Shown: in pieces, positions 9,189-16,739 of the stretch | Layout of the letters: each line of letters starts with the position of its first letter | Numbering within the stretch: position 1 is the first letter of the stretch | NCBI GenBank assembly: GCA_963777625.1 | Contig: CAVZRO010000019.1 | Span: 62,001 to 126,000, forward strand | Reading direction: 5' to 3' | Origin: DATDIC01 sp963777625 | GTDB lineage: Bacteria; Pseudomonadota; Alphaproteobacteria; Acetobacterales; Acetobacteraceae | DNA length: 64,000 nucleotides | The notes under the pieces: model-generated | What the model was told of the DNA's origin: nothing | The model's database searches: none | Seen by the model: only the letters and a program-made list of their open reading frames with translations | Translations under genes and position numbers: made by a program

Positions 9189-10383
9189 AAGCGGTATGAA
9201 GCGCACGAATGGCAAGTTCGGTATATTCGGCGGCGATCAGAACGCTGACTTTGATCTCGCTGGTGGAGATTACCTGGATATTGATCGCCTTGTCGGCCAG
9301 GGCGCGGAACATCGTGTTGGCGACGCCGGCGTGGCTCCGCATGCCCACCCCGACAACGCTGATCTTCGCCACTTCAGGGTCGGTGAGCAGTTCGGCATAA
9401 CTGACCTGCGGGCGGGTGGCGTCCAGCGCCGCCAAAGCACGCGGCAGGTCGGCCTTGCCGACCGTAAAGGTCATGTCGGTAGTGCCGTCGGCGGATACGT
9501 TCTGCACGATCATATCCACGTTCACGTTCTGCTCCGACAGCGCGCCGAAGATCGCGGCGGCGATGCCGGGCCGGTCGGGCACGCGGCGAACGGTGATCTT
9601 CGCCTCGTCGCGCGAATAGGCGATGCCGGAAACGTTCTGCTTCTCCACGATCTCATCCTCGTCCACCACCAGCGTGCCGGGCAGGTCCTGGAAGCTCGAT
9701 CGGACCTGCACCCGCACCTGCTCGTTCATCGCCAGCTCGACGCTGCGGGTCTGCAGCACTTTGGCCCCGACCGATGCCAGTTCCAGCATTTCTTCATAGC
9801 TGATCCGAAGCAATTTGCGGGCCTTCGGCACGATCCGCGGGTCGGTGGTGTAAACCCCGTCCACGTCAGTGTAGATGTCGCAGCGATCGGCCTTCAGCGC
9901 CGCAGCCAGCGCCACCGCCGAGGTATCCGATCCGCCCCGGCCGAGCGTGGTGATGCGATGGTTCGGGCTGATTCCCTGGAAGCCGGCGACCACCGGCACC
10001 TGGCCGGATTGCATGCGGCGGATCAGATCGGCGCCCTCGATCCCGGCGATGCGCGCCTTGCCATGAGCGTTATCGGTCCTGAAGGGGATCTGCCAGCCTT
10101 GCCAGGAACGTGCTTCAACCCCCAGCTCCTGCAAGGCGATGGCCAGCAGCCCGGTGGTCACCTGCTCACCGGTGGCAACCACCGCGTCGTATTCGCGGGC
10201 GTCGTGCAGGGGTGAGAGTGCCTGGCACCAGGCGACGAGCTGATTGGTGACACCCGCCATTGCAGAGAGGACAACGGCGACCTCGTTGCCTGCCTCGCGT
10301 TCGGCCTTGACGCGCGTGGCAACGTTGCGGATCCGATCAAGATCGGCCACGGACGTGCCGCCGAATTTCATGACGAGGCGCAT
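9169..10383 (-). CDS. lysC: Aspartate kinase
   Basis: 404-residue monofunctional aspartokinase, the first step of the lysine/threonine/methionine pathway. The kinase motif KFGGTSVADLDRI is at residues 6-18, with FQGISPNHRITTLGRGGSDT and IYTDVDGVYTTDPRIVPKA in the catalytic domain. Two C-terminal ACT domains (VSGIAYSRDEAKITVRRVPD and EVAKISVVGVGMRSHAGVAN) bind the feedback inhibitor. The ATG at 10383 begins MRLVMKFGGTS, the standard N-terminus. It is divergent from ubiG, with 73 bp between the start codons that must hold both promoters. It reads into nitronate monooxygenase and ptsP. No frame problem is seen. Confidence 0.96.
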   Translation of the reverse strand: MRLVMKFGGTSVADLDRIRNVATRVKAEREAGNEVAVVLSAMAGVTNQLVAWCQALSPLHDAREYDAVVATGEQVTTGLLAIALQELGVEARSWQGWQIPFRTDNAHGKARIAGIEGADLIRRMQSGQVPVVAGFQGISPNHRITTLGRGGSDTSAVALAAALKADRCDIYTDVDGVYTTDPRIVPKARKLLRISYEEMLELASVGAKVLQTRSVELAMNEQVRVQVRSSFQDLPGTLVVDEDEIVEKQNVSGIAYSRDEAKITVRRVPDRPGIAAAIFGALSEQNVNVDMIVQNVSADGTTDMTFTVGKADLPRALAALDATRPQVSYAELLTDPEVAKISVVGVGMRSHAGVANTMFRALADKAINIQVISTSEIKVSVLIAAEYTELAIRALHTAYGLDVP

Positions 10384-10456
10384 GATGCGGTGCTCAGATA
10401 AGTAAGCGGTTCCTGTGGCGCGGGCAGACATACCGGCGCGGATGAGAGGGGGCAAC

Positions 10457-11172
10457 ATGCCGCGAACGACTGTCTCCGATGCCGCGCTGGCGCGGTTCGA
10501 CGCGCTGGCCGCGGAGTGGTGGGACCCGCACGGGCCGATGCGGGCGCTGCACGCGATGAACCCGGTGCGCCTCGCCTGGATATGCGACCGGGCCGCACGG
10601 CGGTTCCCCGACCGACGCAGGGACTGAGCTGGCTGGATGTGGGCTGTGGGGCAGGGATCGCGGCCGAGGCGCTGGCTCGGCGGGGCTTCCAGGTCCTCGG
10701 AATCGATGCGGCTCCGGCAACCATCGAGGCCGCCCGCGCGCATGCGGCGCGGCAGGGAATTGATGTGGAGTACCGTGTTGCCGCCGCCGAGACCCTGCTT
10801 GCCGAGGGTCGACGTTTCCCGGTGATCACTGCGCTGGAGGTGATCGAGCACGTACCCGACCCGGCAGAATTCGTTTGGACGCTTGCATCCCTGCTGGAAC
10901 CCGGCGGGCTGCTGTTCCTGTCGACCCTAAATCGCACCGTGCGGTCCTTCGTCGCCGCCAAGCTCGCCGCCGAATACGTGCTGCGATGGCTCCCCACCGG
11001 CACGCATGAGTGGGGGAAATTCCTCCCGCCGGCCGAACTGGCCGGCTACGCGCGAAATGCCGGACTGCGGGTGACTGATGTCGCGGGACTTGCACTCGAC
11101 CCGCTGCGCGGCGGTTGGCGGATCACACGTGACCTTGGCATCAACTACCTAATGAGCACCGCTCGGATCTGA
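10457..11172 (+). CDS. ubiG: Ubiquinone biosynthesis O-methyltransferase, one frame disruption
   Basis: SAM-dependent methyltransferase for the two O-methylations of ubiquinone. The N-terminal part (FDALAAEWWDPHGPMRALHA, MNPVRLAWI) is in the first frame. From about 10620 the Rossmann core is in another: LDVGCGAGIAAEALARRGF, VLGIDAAPATIEAARAHA, ALEVIEHVPDP, then FLSTLNRTVRS and LPTGTHEWGKFLPP, which are typical of UbiG. One base appears to be missing between about 10600 and 10622. ATG at 10457 follows a GAGAGGGGG ribosome site and is preferred to the GTG at 10415. It is transcribed divergently from lysC. Confidence 0.9.
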
Positions 11173-11303
11173 TCACTCCCGGCCTTGGCAATATCGATGG
11201 GGGCCGGCGACGCAGTCCGCGGTGCGCGACTTCCAGCAACAGCAAGGCGATCAGGTCAACGGTCACGCACCTACCAACCCGCGCAGACGAAGACTCCAGA
11301 TCC

Positions 11304-11400
11304 GTCATGCCCGCGAAAGCCGGCATCCAGCCGAAAGCCCGGGAAATTCCGAGGGTTTGCCTGAATTCCCGCATGCGCGGAAATGAAGAACATCGGTCAC
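11304..11400. repeat. REP-like palindrome and partial dispersed-repeat end
   Basis: A CCGTCATGCCCGCGAAAGCC palindromic element of the widespread GTCATTCCCGCGAAAGCGGG type is followed by a degenerate inverted partner (TTCCCGCATGCGCGGAAATG). The stretch then runs into the terminal motif CAATGCGGTCTGGTGTAAT of the dispersed repeat. Nothing coding is seen between ubiG and position 11595. Confidence 0.6.
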
Positions 11401-11403
11401 CCT

Positions 11404-11582
11404 CAATGCGGTCTGGTGTAATGCCAACCCGCGTTGATGCTGACCCTTCCCGTCATGGCCGGGCTTGTCCGGCTTGTCCCGGCCATCCACGACTTTGTCG
11501 CCCACCGCGCAGCTCGTTCGCTTCACGTTGCTCCGGGCGACACCGGCAGGATGGGTCATTCTCAATGCGGTCCGGTATAAGC
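11404..11582. repeat. Dispersed repeat, copy 2
   Basis: Same layout as the copy after parE: one CCGTCATGGCCGGGC unit, the palindromic GGGCTTGTCC...TCCCGGCCATCCACG, the core CGACTTTGTCGCCCACCGCG, and the end CAATGCGGTCCGGTATAA. It ends 13 bases before the broken Asn/Gly-rich frame and may have inserted at that gene's 5' end. Confidence 0.85.
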
Positions 11583-11595
11583 TTCCGCACCATGA

Positions 11596-11936
11596 GTTCA
11601 ACTGGGCCTGCTGGGAAGCCAGAGCGAATTCGGGAACAATCAGGGATTTGGCAACGGCGCCAATCAGCAAACGGGAAGCAACGCAAGCACCGGAGTGAAC
11701 GCTTACAACAACGGGAATACCGGTGGGCACAACAGCACCGGCATGAACGGCTATGACAACAGTACCGAGCAGACGGTTACGACGGCAACGACAAAACCGG
11801 CGCCAATGGATATACCGGCAACAATAACCGTAGCGGCTACAGCACCAGCTTCAATAACGGCAATGCAGCTCGCCACCGTAACGGAACCGCCAACGATACT
11901 GGCAATGGCACCAGCAGCACCGGCAACAATCCCTAA
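11596..11936 (+). pseudogene. Remnant of an Asn/Gly/Ser/Thr-rich low-complexity protein
   Basis: Two adjacent frames together encode about 110 residues made almost only of Asn, Gly, Ser, Thr and Gln. The first frame reads FGNNQGFGNGANQQTGSNAS and AYNNGNTGGHNSTGMNGYDN. After a frame change near 11765-11780 it continues GYDGNDKTGANGYTGNNNRS to a TAA at 11936. There is no clear start codon: the frame opens right after the dispersed repeat, and a TGA lies at 11593. The composition is unlike the Ala/Arg-rich neighbours and is typical of exported, surface or biofilm-associated repeat proteins. That role is inference. It is followed by a clear terminator. Confidence 0.45.
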
Positions 11937-11991
11937 TGGCGACAATCCCTGATCGCGAATAGGTCGATCCGGGCGAAGCAAACTCTTGGTC

Positions 11992-12019
11992 AAAAGCGGG
12001 GCGAAAGCCCCGCTTTTTT
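11992..12019. terminator. Bidirectional rho-independent terminator
   Basis: Perfect hairpin AAAAGCGGGGC-GAAA-GCCCCGCTTTTTT with T-tracts in both directions. It sits between the Asn/Gly-rich remnant (plus strand) and the DUF1178 gene (minus strand) and can serve both. Confidence 0.85.
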
Positions 12020-12029
12020 ATCCGCCCGC

Positions 12030-12515
12030 TCAGCCGTCCGCCCGCGGCACCCAGGGAATGCGCGAAACGTCGATCCCTTCATCCGACAGAGACTCCGCTT
12101 CGTCCGGCGTGGTTTCGCCGTAAATCCCCCGACGGTCGCTCTCGCCGCGATGCATCTTGCGGGCTTCCTCGGCGAACTGGGTGCCGACATAGTCGCAGTT
12201 ACGCTCCACCTCGCTCCGAAGCCGCTGCAACATGGCCCGGAGATGATCGGGCAGACGGCCGGCGACGGCGCCCGAAGCAACCGGGACCCGCTCCGGTTCA
12301 GGCGCCGCGGTCGGCTCCTTGCGCGGGGCCGGCTCCGCGACAGCAACGGCTCGGGTGCTCACCGCCGGTGCCATGAGAGCCCGCGTCACCTGCGTATCGC
12401 CGCAGACAGGGCATTCGACCAGACCGAGATCGGACTGGCGATCGAACGCCGTGCTGTCCCTGAACCAGCCATCGAACTCATGATGCTGGCTGCAGTGCAA
12501 CTGGTAATGGATCAT
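12030..12515 (-). CDS. DUF1178 family protein
   Basis: 161-residue conserved alphaproteobacterial protein of unknown function. It starts MIHYQLHCSQHHEFDGWFRD, has a zinc-ribbon-like CPVCGDTQVTRALMAPAV, a variable Ala/Pro-rich linker, and the conserved C-terminal half (NCDYVGTQFAEEARKMHRGE, RGIYGETTPDEAESLSDEGI). The ATG at 12515 is chosen over an upstream in-frame start because the family begins MIxYxLxC and a GAGAG ribosome site precedes it. It is next to grxC on the same strand. In many relatives a carbon-nitrogen hydrolase lies between these two, and none is present here. Confidence 0.9.
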   Translation of the reverse strand: MIHYQLHCSQHHEFDGWFRDSTAFDRQSDLGLVECPVCGDTQVTRALMAPAVSTRAVAVAEPAPRKEPTAAPEPERVPVASGAVAGRLPDHLRAMLQRLRSEVERNCDYVGTQFAEEARKMHRGESDRRGIYGETTPDEAESLSDEGIDVSRIPWVPRADG

Positions 12516-12614
12516 CTCTCGACCTGCCGCCGCGCCATCCGGCGATTCCTCAACATTCTGGCACTCCCGGACATACAGTGCCAACAATACATTCGGGCCA
12601 ACCGCAGGTCCGCA

Positions 12615-12887
12615 TCACGCCCCCGGAATCGCCCCCCGGAGCAGCGCATCCAGCTTGCCGACCCGATCCAGCGCCAGCAACTCGTCGGAGTCGCCAATAT
12701 GTTTTCCGCCGACAAAAATCTGCGGCACCGTGGTGCGTCCACCGGAGCGGCGGACGGATTCCTGGCGCTCCGCGGTACCCTGCGGAGCAGCGATCTCCCG
12801 GAATCCCACCTGCTTATCCGTCAGCAGGCGAATGGCGCGCGCGCAGTAAGGGCACCACGGCTGCGTGTAGATTTCGACCTCCGGCAT
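12615..12887 (-). CDS. grxC: Glutaredoxin 3
   Basis: 90-residue dithiol glutaredoxin that reduces disulfides with glutathione. The active site WCPYCARA is at residues 11-18, the cis-proline GSH site is RTTVPQIFVGGKHIGDSDE, and the terminal DALLRGAIPGA helix is complete. The ATG at 12887 gives MPEVEIYTQPWCPYC, the canonical start, preceded by GAGGAG-like bases. It is followed by the DUF1178 gene and preceded by a sulfotransferase-like gene 19 bp upstream. Confidence 0.95.
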   Translation of the reverse strand: MPEVEIYTQPWCPYCARAIRLLTDKQVGFREIAAPQGTAERQESVRRSGGRTTVPQIFVGGKHIGDSDELLALDRVGKLDALLRGAIPGA

Positions 12888-12906
12888 GGCGAACTCCTCA
12901 TTTCTC

Positions 12907-13889
12907 CTAAAACATAGTTGAGAGTGAGGTTTCCGCCACCGCATGATCACCGAGCAGATATGAAAACCTGCCCTCCTCCTGCTGTTCGCGACGCAGCCGG
13001 GCGGCGTTCACGCCGTCACGGGCGATTCCGGCGGCAATCCCGGGAAGCAGGCGCTCCGCAGCCTCGCGGATGCAGTGCGCGGTGAGCAGCCCAAGATCGC
13101 CGGCCGGAAGAACCGGTGTCTTATCGGTCGCGCCGGTGACCGTTCGGGCCACCAGGCGCAGGCGAGCGGGTAGCCCGGCGCAGTCCGGCAGCCGCAGAAA
13201 CCAAGGATACCAGCCATTTCCGCTTCCGGGGCTGAGACCAGAGCTTCGTATCGGACCGCAATGGACTGATCGGCGATCGCCGCGCGAGCATGGGTCAGGT
13301 TCTGACGCACGGCGAGGATCGCGTACAGGCAGTCATCCACCGCGGCGAGAAACGCCTGCCTGTCATGCTGCACACGCTCGGCCATCAGCGACCCGAGCGC
13401 CCACGAGACCAGCATATCGGATACGCAAAGTTCAATTGGGTCGCGATCGAGTAGGATGAACTGAGCACCCGGAAACAGCCGCCGAAGGAAGCGCACGACC
13501 GTTGGGCTATGGTAGCGGATCTCCTTGAAGCCCCATCGTTGGCCTGGCCGCAGGTCCAGTGCGAACAGGCCGCGCACCATGGCCCGGCAGCCAGCCAGGA
13601 ACGCGGCACCACCAAAAGGGACGGTCCAGGGGAGAAACCCGTCCCCGTCGGGCCGGCCCGAGGCATAATGCCGCAGCTCAGCCGGCGAGCGCTGCGGCAG
13701 CAGGCCGGCGTGCCGATCCAGCATGTCTTGTGCCTCAGCGAGCTTATTAAGAAAGCCTGCATGCTCGCCCCAGATGACCAGGCCGGGATGGCAGTTCAGC
13801 AACCGCGTGAGCAGCGTGCCGCCAGAACGGTGCTGGGCCAGCACGAAGACCGGCCTGTCTTGTTCAGGAGAGTCGGTTTCCGTTCGCAT
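12907..13889 (-). CDS. Sulfotransferase family protein, one frame disruption
   Basis: PAPS-dependent sulfotransferase-like protein of about 327 residues. The 5'-phosphosulfate loop is FVLAQHRSGGTLLTRLLNCH near residue 15. WGFKEIRYHSPTVVRFLRRL and FILLDRDPIELCVSDML match the 3'-phosphate-binding strand and helix. The C-terminal 90 residues (TGATDKTPVLPAGDLGLL through SYLLGDHAV) lie in a second frame, and one missing base near 13190 rejoins GFCG to LPDCAGLP. Start ATG 13889 follows no better candidate. The acceptor is unknown, but surface glycan or lipid sulfation is typical for bacterial members. Confidence 0.75.
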
Positions 13890-14025
13890 GCACGACGCAA
13901 GTCCCGGTTTGGCAGACACAGGTAACCAGGAAGAGTAAACGATCGGCTTCCGCCGTGTGGATGGGCGTCGCCAGAGCATGATCGCTTGAGGCGAAATCGC
14001 CAGAAAGCGTGAATTACCCTCCCAT

Positions 14026-14207
14026 ACCAAGCCGCATTGATGCTGACCCTTTCCGTCATGGCCGGCCCCTTTTCCGTCATGGCCGGGCTTGTCCAGGCTT
14101 GGCCCGGCCATCCACGACTTTGTCGCCCACCGCGCCGCTCGTTGGCTTCACGTTACTCCGGGCAACACCGGCAGGATGGGTCATCCTCAATGCGGTCCGG
14201 TATCAGC
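14026..14207. repeat. Dispersed repeat, copy 3
   Basis: Two CCGTCATGGCCGG units, the palindromic GGGCTTGTCC...GGCCCGGCCATCCACG, the core CGACTTTGTCGCCCACCGCG, and the end CAATGCGGTCCGGTATCA. It ends only seven bases beyond the dppC stop codon. Confidence 0.85.
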
Positions 14208-14214
14208 GTGCACT

Positions 14215-15084
14215 CTACAAACCGCGCGGATCCAGCGCGTCGCGCAGCCCGTCGCCGACCAGATTGAACGACAGCACGCAGAGAAAAATCGCCAGGCCAG
14301 GGAAGATCGCCAGCCACGGTGCCTGCGACAGGAACTGCTGGGCAGCATTGAGCATCGAACCCCAGGACGGAAGCGGCGGCTGCTGTCCCAGGCCCAGGAA
14401 TGACAGGCTGGCCTCCGCGATGATCGCCTGGGCGATCGATAACGTCGCCTGCACAAGCACAGGCGGCACGATGTTCGGCGCGATATGGCGCAGCGCGACC
14501 CGCCAGCCCGGGTTTCCGATCGCCCAGGCGGCTTCGACGTAATCTTGGCTCGCGGCATCCATCGTGGACGCCCGCGCAACGCGCATGAAGCGAGGTGCCG
14601 TACTGACACCGATCGCGATCATCGCGTTGGTCAGGTCCGGACCCAGGAAGGCCGCCAGGGCGATCGCCAATATCAGGAACGGGCAGGCCAGCATGGCATC
14701 GACCAGCCGGCTGAGCAGCGCATCGATCACGCCCCCTGAAAAACCGGCGAGCAGCCCGGCAGGCACCCCCAGCGCCCCGGCAATCAGCACCGAGACCACG
14801 CCCGCCAGCATCGAGGCGCGGGCGCCAAAGATCACCCGCGACAGCACGTCCCGGCCTAGCTCGTCGGTACCCATCCAGTGCGCCCAGGAAGGCGCCTTGC
14901 GGATCGCCAGCCAGCTTGTCGCGATCGGATCGTACGGCGTGATCAGAGGCGCGAATACCGCCACGAAGATGAACACGGAAACCACCAGAAGACCGACAAC
15001 CGCGGCGGGCCGGCCGATGAAGCCGCGGACCGCGAGGCGCGCCGGGCTTTCTACGATCAGTGCGCCGGCAGTGGTGACGCTCAC
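14215..15084 (-). CDS. Dipeptide/oligopeptide ABC transporter permease, DppC type
   Basis: 289-residue inner-membrane permease. The N-terminal cytoplasmic stretch is followed by a first TM helix (VGLLVVSVFIFVAVFAPLIT), then the family hallmark HWMGTDELGRDVLSRVIFGA. It has four or five more TM segments and the EAA loop (ASQDYVEAAWAIGNPGWRVA). The end DGLRDALDPRGL is the standard DppC/OppC C-terminus. It should pair with the DppB homologue at 21667-22611 and the binding protein at 22614-24138, yet six signalling genes separate them. Its start overlaps the stop of the upstream hybrid kinase as ATGA. No ATPase gene (DppD/DppF) is present in the window. Confidence 0.92.
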   Translation of the reverse strand: MSVTTAGALIVESPARLAVRGFIGRPAAVVGLLVVSVFIFVAVFAPLITPYDPIATSWLAIRKAPSWAHWMGTDELGRDVLSRVIFGARASMLAGVVSVLIAGALGVPAGLLAGFSGGVIDALLSRLVDAMLACPFLILAIALAAFLGPDLTNAMIAIGVSTAPRFMRVARASTMDAASQDYVEAAWAIGNPGWRVALRHIAPNIVPPVLVQATLSIAQAIIAEASLSFLGLGQQPPLPSWGSMLNAAQQFLSQAPWLAIFPGLAIFLCVLSFNLVGDGLRDALDPRGL

Positions 15085-16739
15085 AGCCGGTCCAGCGCGA
15101 AACGGACCTGATCGGCCAGTTCCGCCAGCCGGTATGGCTTCTGCAGCACCGACACATTGGGTCGCTGCTGGTGCGGTCGGTCGGTGTTTGCGTATCCCGA
15201 TGTCATCAGCACCTTCAACCCGCCGCGGATCAGGCGCGCCTTGCGCACCAGCTCGAACCCATCCATGCCGCCGGGCAGCACGATGTCGCTGAACAGCAGA
15301 TCGACATGCGGCTCGTGGTGCAGAATCTCCAGCGCGGCGGGTCCGTTGGCGGCAGTGATCACGCGGTATCCCAGATCGCTGATCGCCGCGACAGCGAGTT
15401 CCAGTACCTCGGGATTATCCTCGACAACGAGCACCGTCTCGGAGCCTGTCGGCCGCGTGTGGGGGAACTCGTCGACAGTGGACGCAGCCTGATCCGCCTG
15501 CTCGCAGCGGGGCAAGTACAGCGTGAACGCCGTGCCGGCACCCGGCTTCGTGTCCAGGATGATATAGCCGTCCGACTGGCGGGCGAAGCCATAGACCTGG
15601 CTGAGCCCAAGGCCGGTGCCCTTGCCCACCTCCTTGGTGGTGAAGAATGGCTCGAACACGTGGGCGGCGACGTCAGGTTCCATGCCCCTGCCGGTATCGG
15701 CAACACGAATGCTCACGTAGCTGCCGGCCGGCACACCCGGCGGGTTGCCGGCCGAGCCCTGAGTAATAGTGACGTTGCCAAGCGTTACATTAAGCTCGCC
15801 ACCCGCCGGCATGGCGTCGCGGGCATTGACGGCCAGGTTCAGAACCGCCAATTCGAAGCGCCCCGGGTCGATCCGGCATGTCCATAGATCCGGCAGCGCC
15901 GTCGAGTGTAGCGCGATGCTCTCCCCAAGTGCCCGCGCGAGCAGCGGCTCGAGTGCATGGATGATCTCGTCCAGCCGCACGATTTCAGATCGCAGTGCAC
16001 CGCGGCGGGCGAAAGCAAGCAATTGCTGCGTCAGCTCGGTGCCGCGGTCGGTCGCGGTTTCAGCCGTTCGCAGCAGACGCAACAGCTTTCCGGGCGGTGC
16101 CTCCCGCTGCTCCTGCAGGGTCTTGCGAATCATTTCGATGCTACCGACGATCACCATCAGCAGGTTGTTGAAATCATGCGCGATGCCGCCGGTAAGCTGT
16201 CCCACCGCCTCCAGCTTCTGGGTGTGCCAGAGCGCTTCTTCGGCCTGCCGCCGTCCGGCGATCTCGGTTTCCAGCCGTCGATTGGTATCCCGGAGTTCTC
16301 GTGTCCGCTCGACGACGAGTTCCTCCAGCGTGTCGTTCAGCCGGTGCAGCGCCTGCTCCGCGCCACGCATCCGCAGCAGGGCGCGGACGATGGCCAGCAG
16401 CTCCTCCGGTTCGATCGGTTCCACCAGAAACGCATCGGCGCCCCCATCCAGCGCCAGCGCGCGCTCCTGCGCGGTGGTGACGGCAGCCGACGTTTGCAGC
16501 ACGATAATGTCCGGATAGGCCGACTTGATCTCGCGGCAGATATCGAACCCGTGTACGTCCGGCAGCCGCGTGTCGAGCAGCACCATCTCGGGCGCGGCGT
16601 CCTGGCACTGATCGAGCGCCGCCTGGCCCGATGCGGCTTCGGTAACCACATACCCGGCCTTCCGCAGCAGGTGCGTCTTCACATAGCGGCCGCCATCATC
16701 GTCATCGACGACGAGGACCGTGCTGCGCCGATCGCTCAT
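15081..16739 (-). CDS. Hybrid histidine kinase, REC-HisKA-HATPase-REC
   Basis: 552 residues. The N-terminal receiver (1-125) shows VLVVDDDDGGRYVKTHLLRK, phospho-acceptor LLDTRLPD and a conserved Lys region. A coiled linker (TLEELVVERTRELRDTNRRL) follows, then a HisKA-type H-box GGIAHDFNNLLMVIVGSIEM. The HATPase_c shows NLAVNARDAMP, VADTGRGM and GKGTGLGLSQVYGF. The C-terminal receiver shows VLVVEDNPEVLELAV, DLLFSDIVLPGG and MTSGYAN. No membrane segment or HTH is seen, so it is a cytoplasmic relay without its own DNA output. It overlaps the next kinase by four bases and dppC by four bases, consistent with translational coupling. Confidence 0.93.
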   Translation of the reverse strand: MSDRRSTVLVVDDDDGGRYVKTHLLRKAGYVVTEAASGQAALDQCQDAAPEMVLLDTRLPDVHGFDICREIKSAYPDIIVLQTSAAVTTAQERALALDGGADAFLVEPIEPEELLAIVRALLRMRGAEQALHRLNDTLEELVVERTRELRDTNRRLETEIAGRRQAEEALWHTQKLEAVGQLTGGIAHDFNNLLMVIVGSIEMIRKTLQEQREAPPGKLLRLLRTAETATDRGTELTQQLLAFARRGALRSEIVRLDEIIHALEPLLARALGESIALHSTALPDLWTCRIDPGRFELAVLNLAVNARDAMPAGGELNVTLGNVTITQGSAGNPPGVPAGSYVSIRVADTGRGMEPDVAAHVFEPFFTTKEVGKGTGLGLSQVYGFARQSDGYIILDTKPGAGTAFTLYLPRCEQADQAASTVDEFPHTRPTGSETVLVVEDNPEVLELAVAAISDLGYRVITAANGPAALEILHHEPHVDLLFSDIVLPGGMDGFELVRKARLIRGGLKVLMTSGYANTDRPHQQRPNVSVLQKPYRLAELADQVRFALDRL

